NCBI GenBank assembly: GCA_026874595.1 | Contig: CM049313.1 | Coordinates: forward strand, 63,864,159-63,928,158 | Source of the DNA: Sipunculus nudus | Taxonomy: Eukaryota; Annelida; Sipuncula; Golfingiida; Sipunculidae | Reading direction: 5' to 3' | Length of the DNA: 64,000 nt | Shown: in pieces, positions 1-12,028 of the stretch | How the letters are laid out: the number at the start of each line of letters is the position of its first letter | Position numbering within the stretch: the stretch's first letter is position 1 | Translations under genes and position numbers: made by a program | The notes under the pieces: model-generated | Told to the model about the DNA's origin: nothing | Seen by the model: only the letters and a program-made list of their open reading frames with translations | The model's database searches: none

Positions 1-447
1 GCTGAATATATTATACAGTTTCGTCATACTTAAACATATGGTCAATATAATAAATTATGAATTTCTTATTTTACTATGGGAGAATAATCTGAGCCTAACA
101 CAAATTGATATTAACAGAATCTTATATCACATTAAGATATTTTAACCAATATTTTGCGAATACAGATATTTTACATCCGATTAAGACGGTCGTCTACTTG
201 GACTTAAAGAAGTTAACGTCGTATTTGCCACCACATAAATAAGTCGTAATTGTCTAATTACTCAAATCAAATAAGACATATATTATCAGTGTTTTAAACT
301 GGATAACTTTTGTCAATTAAAATATCTGGAGAAGTTGAGTAAAGTGTTGTTATGGTGTCCTTTTACTAATATCGGCTTCTTTGTGACATTACAATAGCTA
401 TATATCACATGTATAGCTATCTAACAATCCGTAGCAAAATTGAATGA

Positions 448-627
448 TCGTAGGAGTATCGTCCACAAGTCGCAGACCAATCGTGGAAATATCGTACCAG
501 TATCGTAGACGTCGTCACGTAGCCGTGAACATTCTTAAAAGTGTCCTGTCATATCGTGCTGGCTTCGTGTCACTGTCGTAGCCAATCGTACTGGCATCGT
601 ACTCCTTTCGTACAATATCGTGGTCGT
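448..627. repeat. Degenerate 11-bp-periodic TCGT array
   Basis: The tetramer TCGT, or a one-base variant, starts at 448, 459, 470, 481, 492, 503, 512, 523, then 554, 565, 576, 586, 597, 608, 618 and 624. The spacing is almost always 10 or 11 bp, and the bases between are poorly conserved. It can be read as an old 11-bp minisatellite with consensus ATCGT plus six variable bases. It is also CpG-rich within AT-rich surroundings. Confidence 0.6.
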
Positions 628-1392
628 GATGGAATTTTTATCACTCGACAGGCCGATTGGCCACAAATCGCCACGAATTCAACATCGTGGCGATTCGGCG
701 TCAAATTCGTGAAAGTGGGAACGGGGCTTTACCTCTTGGAAACTTTTAGGCTAACTATTACTCACCTGTGGTTTATCATACATTTGGTTTTAAATGATTG
801 TTCCCACCTGTCTTTGCAATGAAATTAGAATGTTCTGGAGATCGTCTCCTTATTTAGTATATACACATAAGCGAATTTAGAGGGGGTTTCCAGACCATCC
901 CCCCTTTTTTAATGGTTTCAGACCAAATTTTGTGGCCTGCTCCCCTTTTTTGGGTGGACCTGGGTACCTTTTTTCGGTTTTATCATTAGTCCTCCTGGTC
1001 ACAAATACCTCTGTGACATCATCACTACGAATCGTTAAATGTATATAATTTAAGATCGTCTGCGGTCGTCCCTAATATGTCGCAAGACTGTACATCAATT
1101 CAGTCGTATTTCTTTCTGAATAAATGACATGCCATCCAAAAATTAGTGAGCATTTTTTGCTGTAAGATAATCACAAAATTTGGTCTACTTACCTCTGAAA
1201 TAAATAAAGGTGTTTTTTTAGTGTATCGTATAAAAAAATTTTTCCGGAAAAAGCGGTTGACAGGGGTGGCTTTTGAAAGGTGCTAAGCTTCCAGCAAACT
1301 TATTAATGAAAAAAAAACAAGTGGCTAAAGAAGCCAAAGATCCTACCCCATTCACCGTTTAAATTACGATTTCTGTATCTTCATCGAGTTTG

Positions 1393-1410
1393 GGTGTGTG
1401 TGTGTGTGTG

Positions 1411-1450
<40 letters not shown>
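1393..1450. repeat. (GT)n-(GA)n compound microsatellite
   Basis: A run of GT dinucleotides passes directly into a run of about 18 GA dinucleotides. The open frame across it, rich in Arg-Glu, is a by-product of the simple repeat. Confidence 0.95.
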
Positions 1451-1452
<2 letters not shown>

Positions 1453-2374
1453 AGACGGCCCGTGCATTCAGTAAAATTTACGCAATTGCATGCACGAGTC
1501 CGTCACGACCAGTCTTGGGTTTCCCCGTATGAAAATTGCTGTCTTACGATTGGTTGGCTTTGGCAGCAGAAAGATAGTATATAAACAAATAATGTTTTAC
1601 GTGTTGCCCATAAACTGTTATTTATTATAATAATAGTTTAAAGGGAGCAGTCAGACGAAACGTGGCCTGGAACGCTTTCAAATGTGAGACGAATACTGTT
1701 GTTTATATGGATCGGAATCTTTCTCTCTCTATACATATATATATTAAGGATAAGAATCGGTTGTAAAATCATATAGATGACTGAAAGAAAACAACGATCG
1801 ATGATCGATTGTTAATCGATTATTTTATGAACTATTTAAATTACCATGAAATATGCTATAAAGAATCAAACCTAAAATATTGACCGAGTAAATTCAGTTG
1901 TTGACACTATCCTTGCACAAGATTAAGTTTAAATGCTGTTCTCTGTTTTGTGCCCCGTCTTTTATTATCTCTTACAGAATAAGAATATTGTGTCGGAATA
2001 ATATGACTTCATGATGTGCATAAATAATCGTTAATGATTGATATAATAATCACCATAATCACGATAACCTTCACAATAAATATTTATGTCGGCTGGGCAC
2101 TAGTTCTGCTGGGTAGCTAATATTACACATGTGAAAGAAATAACAAACCGGGCTTGGGAACAATTGGCCGATTTATTACGACAATGAAATATTTCACACG
2201 TAACTCAAATTTAATTTATTATGATTTGATTACTAAAATTTGTCAATGTTGGAGTTGTACAAATATTTTGTACACAACTGAAGAATGCTGAATTGTTTAT
2301 GATTTTTATATCATATCAGACAGTACATGGATCATTTTATTTGATAAAATAAATGATGTTACTGACAGAACTGA

Positions 2375-2506
<132 letters not shown>

Positions 2507-3577
2507 CTCATTTATTGATACATACTCTTGGTGTTATAACAATAATTTAGTCATGGATGCGATGCTTTGTATTTTTTTTTTAATCTGTAAAATGCCTTGA
2601 TTAGACAAATGCCATTCAATCAACTGTCATGACATGTTTTTAATAAAATTAATTATTACAAAGTGTTTTGTCAATTGTTATATGAGAAAAAAAAAACATT
2701 TTGTTGAATTGACCTGAAAAATACCCCAACGACCAACGGCTTCAACGGCACTGTAAATGTTTGGCCTACAATGAGAACTGTCACTTATGAATCCAAAAAG
2801 CCTGCCACCCTTATCCCCCGCTAATTTTCCTGGGCGGAATAAATCTGGTGTAAATTATTTATTTTTTTCTTTTATAAAAGTAGATAATTTATTTTAGATC
2901 AGTATATTAAGACTCGGCCAAAGTTTAAATATTTACCATAGCTTGTCTCGGACACGTAATCGTCGCGCGTGAAGTGGCTGTGACAAAGGTAGTTAGCTCC
3001 GCTCTTGGGTTCAAAACGATCTCTTTTGATGGCAATTAACCATTTTTTTATCGCTTGGGATCTTTAGGCCACGCATGACCGCCTCTGTTTGAACAATGAG
3101 GTACACAACTAAGAGTTCCAGGCATCTTTGTGAGCTAATCAGCTAGCCGTGACAAACACGACTCAGTTAGGGCCCCTTACTGATTCGTGACACAAGCCAA
3201 ATTTAGAACCGCCCTGCAAGTCCACGCCACGCTTTATAACCGTATCTCCGCATACAGTCAGCAGGCAGAAATCTCCCGTATATGCAGAACAATAAACGAA
3301 TATATATCCGTTATAACGGAATATTTCACACACATGTTAGGTGTCGTTGGAGAGATAAGAAACTTATTAAAAGGTCTAGTGGGTTTATTTGAAGTGACAC
3401 GATACTTGTAAGCAATGAGGCGTTGTCAAAAATGACGAAAATATTTGCATCCTCATGGGGCCTTATAATGCGATCCTCAGAGTTAGATGTCCAGGCACTC
3501 TGGCAAGCCAGTAAGCAGGCCATAATGTCAGAGGGCCGATCTGGCGCTAGCTTATCAGCGAGAACTGAACCGTACGT

Positions 3578-4236
3578 TTAACATATAAACAACTGCACTC
3601 AAGTCCAACTTCCGGTTTGGAAGAGCCCCATCGATTGTGATATTTTTCTCTTCTGGTATTCTCATCTGCATCCTAATGGTGTCTATTTCAATGCCAAAGA
3701 CTGTCATTAATGTGGAGGCCTTACAGGTTTTACTTTCTTTATTTGGTATTTTTAACTCCTTAGCCAGGGAAAGGAAGGTTGAAAGATGACTATTACATGT
3801 TTCTGAACTGGATGGCCCAACAAAAACAAAATCGTCCAAAATGTGCGAGACATCAACAACATTAAATTTGTTAAGAATCCAAATTAGCGCCCTACTGAAA
3901 CGTTCAAACAGTTGGCAAGAGATAGCACAGCCCACAGGCAAGCACCTATCACAAAAGAATAACCCTTTGAAAGCAAAGCCAAGAAGATTATAGTCTTCGG
4001 GGTTGATTGGTATCAGTCTGAAAGCCGTCTCAATGTCAGTTTTTGCAATCAGGGCCCAAGCCCCATGGGATATTATCACATAAAAAAAGTTGTCAAAGGA
4101 TTCATACTTGACCGAACAGAATTCTCGAGGAATACGATCATTTATTGAATCTCCCGGAAGAAAAGAGAAGTCATGTATTAACCTGAACTCTCCGGGTTCT
4201 TCCTTTAGGACTAAGCCCAGGGGGAAATTTTCATAT
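3578..4236 (-). pseudogene. Reverse transcriptase fragment, DIRS-like
   Basis: The frame reads without a stop from about 4236, upstream of the first in-frame Met at 4079, into the palm domain. Visible blocks are EEPGEFRLIHDFSFLPG (fingers), KTDIETAFRLIPI with the first catalytic Asp, a CLPVGC turn, and HILDDFVFVG, the YxDD-box equivalent with Leu-Asp-Asp. It then continues through FGIEIDTIRMQMRIP, typical of the RT-RNase H connection in this class. The RT core itself looks unbroken, but both flanking parts are lost or shifted, so it is probably dead. The precise DIRS subclass cannot be settled without the recombinase. Confidence 0.75.
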
Positions 4237-4348
4237 TTGGGAACGGTGGTTTAGTAAATAGGCCTGCTACTCTGCCTTTAGATAGTTCTTTTGATAGTGA
4301 TTTTTCCATGGTGCCTATATTTGACTTAACTGAAAGATGGTTGTCTTG

Positions 4349-5046
4349 TCATTTAAATTCTCTAACACCCACATACGGAATTTTAAAACCCTTTGTGAAG
4401 CCAGTTAACAAAAAGTCTGTCTCGACCCTGTCGTAGCCTGTCAGGTGAGTCTTCAATGTCTTAACATCAATTGGGGTTGGAAGTTTGTTTTGCTTTGTTG
4501 CGGCACTTGTTGGTTGGATTGTTCTTGCTGCAACCTGCACATTTGTGAACATTTCTGACAGTTAATTTTCGGCAATGTCCATTGTTGGCCATTGCGAACC
4601 AGTACTGACCAGCTGGTCGAAAGGGTTACGAGCGTTTTTTTGGACTTGCCAGATTTCTCACTGGTGAAACGGGTTTCAACGCGGAAGGACTTCAAGTAAA
4701 GTTCAGTGTGTAGGTCACCCAATGGGACCCGAGCCTGTCCTTGGTAGGTCTTTCGAAAGATTTCGTCATATAATTGCAAGTCCATCCCTCTTGCAGCCAT
4801 GGAGTTAACATTATGTGCATATTTGAATAAAGATGGTGCGCATAATGGGTGAGACTGCATATACACAGCAGCGTAGGTGTAGAATGCATTATTCCACTCA
4901 TCCTTAGAGAGCCTTCTACCCGTGGTGGATGACCTCGCCAGTGACACGTTACCATTAGCCAATTTGAGTGTGAATTCGTCCTTTGATGCAGTCTTGAGCA
5001 GAGATGCGAAGGGGACATACTTATTGGCTACAATACGCCTTTTCAT
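4349..5046 (-). pseudogene. Gag-like N-terminal region of the DIRS-like element
   Basis: An open frame of 197 codons starts at 5046. Its N-terminal half resembles the conserved leader protein found upstream of RT in many marine-invertebrate DIRS-like elements (an ANKYVPFASLL start, then an L-T-like acidic stretch, then a WNNAFYTYAAVY block). Its last 40 or so codons run out of frame. The continuing homology (GYDRVETDFLLTGFTKGF, typical of the segment just before RT) lies in another frame at 4349-4552. At least one frameshift therefore separates the two. The Cys pairs near the shift may be a remnant of a zinc-binding segment. Confidence 0.6.
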
Positions 5047-5120
5047 TTTCTCATCTAAAGTGTGTCCGAGTGGGGTTGTCAGTAATGCAAAATATATGGT
5101 TGATACTCAACAGACGTGTT

Positions 5121-6430
5121 GATCCTTGCGGCTAATGGCTAACTAGTGTGACCTACGCTTAGGGGCTATATATATAGTGAATGTATTCATGCGCCGACGC
5201 CTTCTTAGGCCCCCTGCGCGGTAAAACTTAAACCCAAACAATAATAAATATAACTGTTAAAAAGAGCACACCATATAAATTCACTTACTTTGTAACTGTT
5301 ATTATCACAGGGTTGTTTTTGTATTATTTATTTTTGTACTACAGATGTGCATTACTTAAGTGGTGAAGTATCTACCTTCAGGTAGTAATGTAGTAAACTG
5401 ACAAGTAAAGGAAGTAAACTGACATTTAAAGGAATTAACTTATTTTTGTAGTGGAATACCCACCTTGGACAAGTAGTATCTATCTTTGTATATATCTATA
5501 TAATACAATACTGTCAGGCTTAATATTCGGCTTGGACTTTTCAAAGCAACTGTTAACACTGTATTACCTTAATATATAATTTAAATTGTGTTAGCCAATA
5601 GTATATAACAAAGCCATTGCACTGGTGACAGAGTGCTGGCCAGCCGTGCAGCTTAACACATCACCCTGTATGTTATTTGCAGAATAAAGGTTCCAGTAAT
5701 TTCCAGTGATTTTTTGTGGTCTGTTTGTCAACAACCCATACACACTGCGACAAGTATAAAATAAATTTGCATATGGATTAAAAATCTAATACACAAGATA
5801 ATTTTTTTATACTCGTACATCTCAAAAGAACACAAAAATTATGCCTTATTCATTAACTGTTTGCAGTAGCAAATTTTCCACTATGTATACGTTAAGGTTT
5901 GTCCAGATGGATAAACCTATAAGTATACAGCACGACCTAACTACCTGAATCATAGATAGTCTCAACTATGACTTTGGTACAATTGCAAATTGGTTTATGT
6001 TAGCATTAATCTGCAGAATCCTAGGTGTATCCGATAAACACGTAAACTGCTCTGTTACTGTTATATTGATGTTCCCGGGCTGATATAAATCAAAAGTATC
6101 CCAATAAACAACTAAAACTATTACAAACTTATCATACACATTGCTAAAGCTTAGACAAAAAGATTTAACCGATGCCAAGCGAAGTATACCGTAGACTGTG
6201 CATTAGACTTGGGACTTTTATAAGCATGCAGTATTTGTTTAAAAGATGTTTTGTGCTAACGGCTGATGCGGTAGGACCTGTGTAACAATAGGATCTATTC
6301 AAATATACTTGGCACTGTCACCCTACCCTACTCATTTTGAAGCCCCTTAACAGAAGCAGGGAGGTTTGTCTGTTTAAATGCAGGTAATTTTATTTACCAA
6401 TAAACCACAATTAAATTAGCAACTCTCATC
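5121..6430. other. Non-coding stretch, possibly old LTR material
   Basis: No coding frame is recognised. The part around 5560-5740 (a promoter-like and polyadenylation-like context ending near an AATAAA at about 5682) lies just upstream of a decayed Ty3/Gypsy gag and could be its eroded long terminal repeat, but no second copy was found in the window to prove this. Confidence 0.35.
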
Positions 6431-6433
6431 ACT

Positions 6434-7000
6434 ATGGGCTCGAAACTGGCAGAAGACTTGTGAACAAGTTAAAGGTAGCCTTTTTTTCCTAGAGGAAGCT
6501 AGTGGTAAGGTATTTACTAAGTTAAGCAACATGTTAGTGCCATTTAAACCAAAGGACAAATCTTTGACTGAGAAAATTCAGATCTTGAAAAAGCATTATA
6601 ATCCTGCCCCATTCGAAATAACTGAGTTATCAGTTTTGTACCAGGAACCACAAACCTTTCGGGTATGTCGCGAACTACATTGTTGCATTAAAAGAAACTT
6701 GATACATTTCACCTACGGTGAATTTATGGGCAGAGGACTACGTGACAGATTTGTATGTGGACTTGGCTGTTAAGAATGGTGGACTTAACATTCATAAAAA
6801 TTTGTCAGATAGCTAAAGCCATGGAATTGGCAGATAAACAGAGCAAAGAGGTCAGAAGTGACAAAAAGAGGGTTGCAAGCAAACCTAAAACTAATACTGA
6901 TCCTGGGAGGAAACCATTAGCAGTGTCGTGTTATCTTTGCGGTGAAAACCAAATGCTAGAGCTTTGCTGGAGCGAGATATTAAACGCATGCTAGAGATAG
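6434..7000 (+). pseudogene. Gypsy gag fragment
   Basis: The frame at 6531-6773 holds the gag matrix-capsid signature (LVPFKPKDKS, then ILKKHYNPAPFEI, then LRDRFVCGL). The next frame (6755-6994) continues through MELADKQSKEV to CYLCGE, the start of a CCHC zinc knuckle whose His and last Cys are lost. Two frames are needed for one protein, and the central part is shortened. It is a non-functional relic. Confidence 0.7.
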
Positions 7001-7199
7001 ATATGCTACTGAGGAGAACTCAGTATGATTATACTATGGAATACATTAGTTCAGTACAGCAAGATAATTTTGATGCACACTTTGATGCGCAACGCAGATG
7101 GTTGTGAAATAGACAAAGACAAGGGTATCTTCTGTGCACAAGCAGAAGCAGTTATTGATGTCTTTCCATAAGTAGCTGAGGCTGTTGCTAAGGCCACTA

Positions 7200-7890
7200 A
7201 GGTAAATCCAGTACTGAGCAAAGTGTACAATTGTGTTATAAGAGGGTGGCCTTAACTACTGTACTGATGAGTATCTTCAGGCATTTTACCAGAGAAGGCA
7301 TGAGTTGTCATGTGAACCTTGTTGTGTCTTATGGGCCTCCAGAGCAATATTTTCTCCAAAGTTTAGGGAGAGAAAATTAGATGAGTTAAGCTGGGAGCAT
7401 CCAGCGGTCTGCAGTATGAAGGCCATAGTCCGTTCATATGCTTGATGGCCAAACATGGACAGAGAAATTGAAGCCAAGGTTAAGAATTGTAGTGTTTGTC
7501 AGGGTGTGAGGAGGGTACCACCCAAATTGCAATTTCATTTATAAAAATGGCCTACCAGACCATTTCAAAGAGTGCACATGTGTGAGGAGGGTACCACCCA
7601 AATTGCAATTTCATTTATAAAAATGGCCTACCAGACCATTTCAAAGAGTGCACATACGTTTAAGTTTTGTGAGTATGAGAGGAATTCTTTTTGCTGTTGG
7701 TTGATTGCCATTCAAAATGGATTGATATAAAGCACAAGCAAAATACAAATACTTAAAGCACCATGGATAAACGTAGACTAATATTTGCTGGACAATGGTT
7801 ACCAGAAAACTTGGTGTGAGATAATGGTCCTCAACTATCCCAGAGAAATGTGTAGAATTTATGTCTAAGAACATAACTGTGCAGAAAATG
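7200..7890 (+). pseudogene. Gypsy integrase fragment
   Basis: The zinc-binding HHCC region reads LDELSWEHPAVCSMKAIVRSYA, then a stop in place of a Trp, then WPNMDREIEAKVKNCSVCQ. After a 76-bp tandem duplication, the core domain is seen in pieces (a VHM/HLD-like start, an F-V-like strand, LPENLV, DNGPQLS) across several frames and stops. The first catalytic Asp region and the catalytic Glu are not readable. It is a dead copy. Confidence 0.7.
7505..7656. repeat. 76-bp perfect tandem duplication inside integrase relic
   Basis: The block beginning TGTGAGGAGGGTACC at 7505 is repeated at 7581 with no mismatch that I can see. It duplicates the stretch between the zinc-binding and core domains of the integrase relic. 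The near identity means that it is recent compared with the decayed element around it. Confidence 0.9.
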
Positions 7891-10389
7891 AATCTTTAAC
7901 GATAAACATTAACAATGTGAGTGAGTACAGCAACAGTATATTTATACTGTCAGTTGTAACATTTACTGTACCATCATGACATTCGTAATGTGAGGTTTGA
8001 ATGTTCAACAAATAGAGGCATTCCTTTTCAGAGGGAAACCAGTGTAGATGCCAGTCTATTTTGGTTCTTTGGAATAAGGATAGAAGGCTCCACATTCTGA
8101 ACTGAACGTGGTTTGTTGTCTGTTCACAGCCGACGTGTGTTAAATCACGATGATAACATTAAATTGCCTTAAGTGGATTCAAAGCCATTATAATTTTATG
8201 TTTGTTTTGTTAACAGTACGTTACCAGGTTCCTGGGTGCATGAATGTATTTGATTCAGTTACGATGTTCCCGTTTATGACAGTTAAACCTTGAGTCAGCA
8301 TATGCTTATTACCACAGTTCCTTTCAAAGTATGTCCATGATAACATACACTGAGAAAGGGTTCATTTTGAACAAGGGAATGTACCATTAGATTTTGTAAT
8401 GCGGGTATACTAGCACTGTGCCACAAATATAAGAGGATTCAGTTATGTAAGCTGGTGTGACATCATTTTACAGGTAGCTTTGTCACTGGCTAAAAACTTC
8501 CGGTACAAAAAATTTGGTAAGATTTGATTTAGAATGTGACTGATTATTGTGCATGCATAAAAAACAGAGTTTAATGAACCGACCAGTTTAACATGACAGC
8601 AATGATTTCTTCAGATTACTAAGTGAGGAGGCAGTGATCTTGATTGTAGAGGGAAGAAAAGACCACAGGAGGCAAGAACAGGTTGTGATGGATGTTTGTA
8701 GATACTGAAATGATCGGCGCAAAGGTAAAGAAGATGGAGAATGAGGTGGTGGTCAGCGAAATGGCCATGGAAAAGGAGGAGGCTGGTGTGAGGAAAGAGG
8801 TGGAAAAGATACTGACAATGACGTGGAGGCCAGCGAAGTTACTGATGAGATCTTGAAGGCTGCGGTAGCAAAGAAGATGGAGGAATGCAGTGTAACGGAA
8901 GGGGGTACACGATACTCATCATTGCTGTGGTGGCCAGCGAAGTAATTGATGCGATCTTGAAGGCTGCGTTGGCATTGAAAATGGAGGAATCCAGTGTAAC
9001 GGAAGAGGTGGAACAGGATACTCAACATTGCTGTGGTGGCCAGCGAGATAATTGATGAGATCTTGAAGGCTGTGATGGCAAAAGGGATGGAGGAGGCTAG
9101 TGTAACCGAAGTATATATGTATGTATCTAGTTCGAGAAAATAGTGTACAAATGCCAATATTTGTGGTTGGTTCATACAATACATTAACATGCACTTTTCT
9201 CTAATTAGTCTGTATTCTTAAAGAAAACAATGTCTTAAACCGTTTTCTTTTTTAAAAAATGGGGGCGTGTTTAAAGCGCATGTTTTCCAAATACATGTAG
9301 TATGTTCGATGGAATTTCTATAATTCTAGATACTAATATAGCATAGAACATTAGGGTCCATAGAGAAACTAAGACTAAAAACCGGTATATACGAAATAAA
9401 ATAGAGGAGCTCGACTGGGTCTGCTAAACATGGTGACACCTGCTTGTTGGTTGCAGTGTCCTACATTATGCTTTGCGCCCAAGTTTATACATTGTATCAT
9501 ATATTCATGAAGGCCTTTTTTGTTTACTCCTTTTGATTTCATAGTTCAGACTGGTCTTCTGTTGCTGACGCCTATTGAGGTCCTTATTGTTGCAAGGGTT
9601 GTTGGTTTCAATCGATGTCTTATAACATATTTAATCATTATATAACGATAAAATTATAATAAATGGATGTAATATTGTACTAGTGTAATATATATGTAAA
9701 GCAGGAATCAATATTTTTTCAATAAAACACGGGGAAAAGTAACAAAAATTATCTAACTTTATAATGTACACTACGACATTCATAAATTATTCAATTAACG
9801 TAAAAGAATAACACATCGTTTAACTTTTTAACGCCATGGTCTAAGCCTATCAGAATCGTTCTTACAAATGACATGCACTCTGATCATCAACATTTATTTA
9901 TTTATCACAACATGTTCCAGGGTAGCTTTGTCCAAAATAAAATTTTGTTTACAGAAGGGCCCTGTAATATATAGATAAATCACCAAAAAAATACAATATT
10001 CAATAAGTCCATAAAACTAAAATAACATCATACAATCACAGAATAATAAGGCGAAAACGCGATGACGTTAACACAGCTTAAGCTGAAGTACAAATATATG
10101 TGGTCAAGTTTTATTATGAAAAGTATGCAACACAGTTGCTAAATACATAAATCCAGGTTAAAAAGCAAATTAAGCACTAAAGTGTACAATATAAATGAAA
10201 TGAAATTTAGATACACATGTAAACAATTAACAGAAGCACGAAGTGTGACATTTCTATTACCGTTGTATAGGCGTAATCATACATCATTTATTTATTCAAA
10301 AATCTATTTGAATGCAATAACATCATGGATATAATTCCGCAACTTCAACAACTGTCAACAATTGAGAATGAAAAAAAAAACGTTCTGTC
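7891..10389. other. Non-coding stretch with one minisatellite
   Basis: No recognisable gene. The minisatellite at about 8740-9110 is listed separately. Around 9240-10390 the sequence is plain AT-rich DNA with no structure that I could identify. Confidence 0.55.
8740..9112. repeat. About 113-bp minisatellite, three to four degenerate units
   Basis: Units containing GTGGCCAGCGA, then GAGATCTTGAAGGCTG, then ATGGAGGA...AGTGTAACGGAAG begin near 8745, 8827, 8931 and 9044. The unit length is not a multiple of three and the units shift frame relative to one another, so the open frames across this array on either strand (for example 8753-9190 minus) are judged to be by-products. Confidence 0.75.
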
Positions 10390-11129
10390 AAGAGAAATGT
10401 CTTGGCCTATTGGCCGAAGAGAAAAGATATACTAAGTGTCATTAACGATGAATACAGAAAGATGTGTCAAGCAGTTGTCCCTGCACATGGCGCTGCTTCT
10501 CCTGTCGAGCGAAATATTCATTCGAAATGGGACATTCTTCTTCAAGATGCATCTGAAACTCAAGGAAATCCTCACATTAACATTTTTATTCGTTACAGGT
10601 GTGTCTATAGCCCAGGCTGGAACAATTATGGGTAAGCATGTTCGGCAAACTCTTACATACTATTACGACTTCTTCAGAGATGTGTGTTCCAAGTATAATA
10701 TACTTTACCCAGTGAAACATGGAGGAAAAGGAGTAATTGATCAGGTGGATGATACCAAGATGAATGGAAAAAGGAAATATGTTGAAGGAAGATCAGTCCA
10801 ACAAAACAGGTTTTGGCTCTTTCAGCCTTTTTGGTATTCTTGATCCTTTATCAAAGAAATGTCATATAGATATCGTTCATAATAGGGCAGCCAACCCGTT
10901 ACTACCTATAATTCAAACTTTTGTTGAAGCTGGATAAACAGTCTACTCTGAAAGCTTCGAATCCTTTTTCAATTTAGCTAGGATGGGAAATCAACACAGA
11001 TAGGTCAATCATTTTGAAGAATTTGTTGCAATAAATGGAACAAACACCCCAGCGATCAAGGGACTTTGGAGCGAACTGAAAGGTGTTATGAAATGTATGA
11101 GCTACAACACTGGACATGTGTATATATAA
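10390..11129 (+). pseudogene. Merlin-type (IS1016/ISXO2-like DDE) transposase, inactivated
   Basis: A transposase of the DDE class found in Merlin elements can be followed over about 230 residues. GKHVRQTLTYYYDFFRDVC is followed by GGKGVIDQVDDTK...GKRKY with the first catalytic Asp, then by PLSKKCHIDIVHNRAANPLLPIIQTFV, then VNHFEEFVAINGTNTPAIKGLWSELK. It needs two frames (up to about 10830, then about 10838 onward) and has in-frame stops near 10935 and 11003. The second catalytic position (family HSD) reads as Ser-Glu and the third (family IEGLW) has Lys in place of Glu, so the copy is dead. The 3' side is cut off by the LTR retrotransposon starting at 11130. Terminal inverted repeats were not found. 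Confidence 0.75.
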
Positions 11130-11896
11130 TGTAACGGAACCTAATATAAACAGATCACGTATGCGTGATGAACACAAATTTTGTAATGGAGATAAAAAAA
11201 ATCAGCAGCGGGAAATGTCTAGGGGAATGAATAAAGAAGTCAGTGGTTTTTTGTTACCAAATAACTATAATTTATTCCTAAAACAACCCTAACAATACAA
11301 TACACTAAATCAATACAATTATACAGTAACACAGCGTTATAGCAACAAGTCAATACAATTACACAGAAAGATAATGGTACAGTACCTCGATACTAACACC
11401 GTCACCAAGATAAGTCCTTTGAATGTAAACTCTCGGAGAATGACAGTCCAGTGGAAAGTTCTTGCAACAACACAGAAAGTAAACTGAAGTCCAAATGTAT
11501 AAAATTTAGGAGAAAGTTCTTTGAAACTCTGTAATTGCCGCATTCGTCGGACAAGGCCCCGACACACGCTTCTGCGTCCGCTGGTATCTGCTCTGCTGTC
11601 TGCCCTTGGTTCTAAAAAACAGCCCTTTATATACCTTCACACCCTAAGCCGGGAACCTTCAACTTCCCGAACAGTCTATAAGGACCCTACTCAACAGTAA
11701 ACACGCGTTTCAGGAATTCTCTAGAAAGACATCGCTGTGTATCTACACATACCAGGCTCATCACGTGACGCACGACCAAGCGTGAAAGCTCATGGCTCGC
11801 ATGACAACGAGAGTTCAACCAGTACGGATTAAACAAAAAATGCAACAACAACACGAGTTACGCCCGTGCCACACAATAAAAAGATCACCTGTAACA
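11130..11896 (-). repeat. 3' LTR of the Gmr1-like element (complete)
   Basis: About 767 bp, bounded by TG and CA on the plus strand (TGTAACGG at 11130 and CTGTAACA at 11891-11896). It matches the other LTR at an estimated 95% by eye, apart from an 18-bp or so gap near 11195 where the other copy has extra bases, and a right-hand 47 bp that the other copy lacks. Confidence 0.85.
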
Positions 11897-11907
11897 CTCC
11901 CCCTCCT
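11897..11907 (-). other. Polypurine tract
   Basis: On the minus strand the 11 bases read AGGAGGGGGAG and directly abut the LTR that begins TGTTACAGG. This is the position and composition of the plus-strand primer of LTR elements, and it fixes the inner LTR boundary at 11896. Confidence 0.75.
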
Positions 11908-12028
11908 GTAAGAAAAAAGAAAGTTTTCTCGGAAAACTTTCTTTTTGCGATCACAATCACTAAAATTTTACAACATCTCAAAAATCATCTTATCTACAAC
12001 AATACATAAACATCCTGTTTACAACATT

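Larger units (their letters stand above)
3560..5120 (-). mobile_element. DIRS-like (tyrosine-recombinase class) retrotransposon remnant
   Basis: Two coding pieces lie on the minus strand in the expected order: a gag-like N-terminal part (about 5046-4350) and a reverse transcriptase part (about 4236-3580). They are separated by frameshifts. The RT has the style of DIRS/Ngaro-type elements (AKTDIETAFRLIPI, then DRCLPVGC, then HILDDFVFVG). The downstream RNase H, methyltransferase-like and tyrosine recombinase parts are not seen; homology fades before about 3560. No split direct repeats or inverted terminal repeats could be found, so the ends are approximate. Confidence 0.7.
6434..7890 (+). mobile_element. 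Decayed Ty3/Gypsy remnant with internal deletion
   Basis: Pieces of gag (about 6434-7000) are followed after only about 200 bp by pieces of integrase (about 7200-7890) on the same strand. Protease, reverse transcriptase and RNase H, normally more than 2 kb between these, are missing, so a large internal deletion is inferred. Both parts carry stops and frameshifts. Gag motifs include VPFKPKDKS, LKKHYNPAP, RDRFVCGL and a Cys-x2-Cys knuckle start. Integrase motifs include a WEHPAVCSMKAIVRSYA block, WPNMDREIEAKVKNCSVCQ and a broken DNGPQ block. This is the pattern of Mag/K02A2.6-like Gypsy elements. Confidence 0.75.

Noticed and set aside
541-822. Open frame of 93 codons
   Set aside because: It overlaps the TCGT-phased array and shows no family signature or splice context.
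3187-3411. Plus-strand open frame of 74 codons
   Set aside because: It has a plausible composition but no recognisable family, no splice context and no repeated copy in the window; left as unassigned DNA.
8753-9194. Open frames of 145 and 91 codons on the minus strand
   Set aside because: They are translations of the 113-bp minisatellite, whose unit length shifts the frame; no conserved protein is seen.
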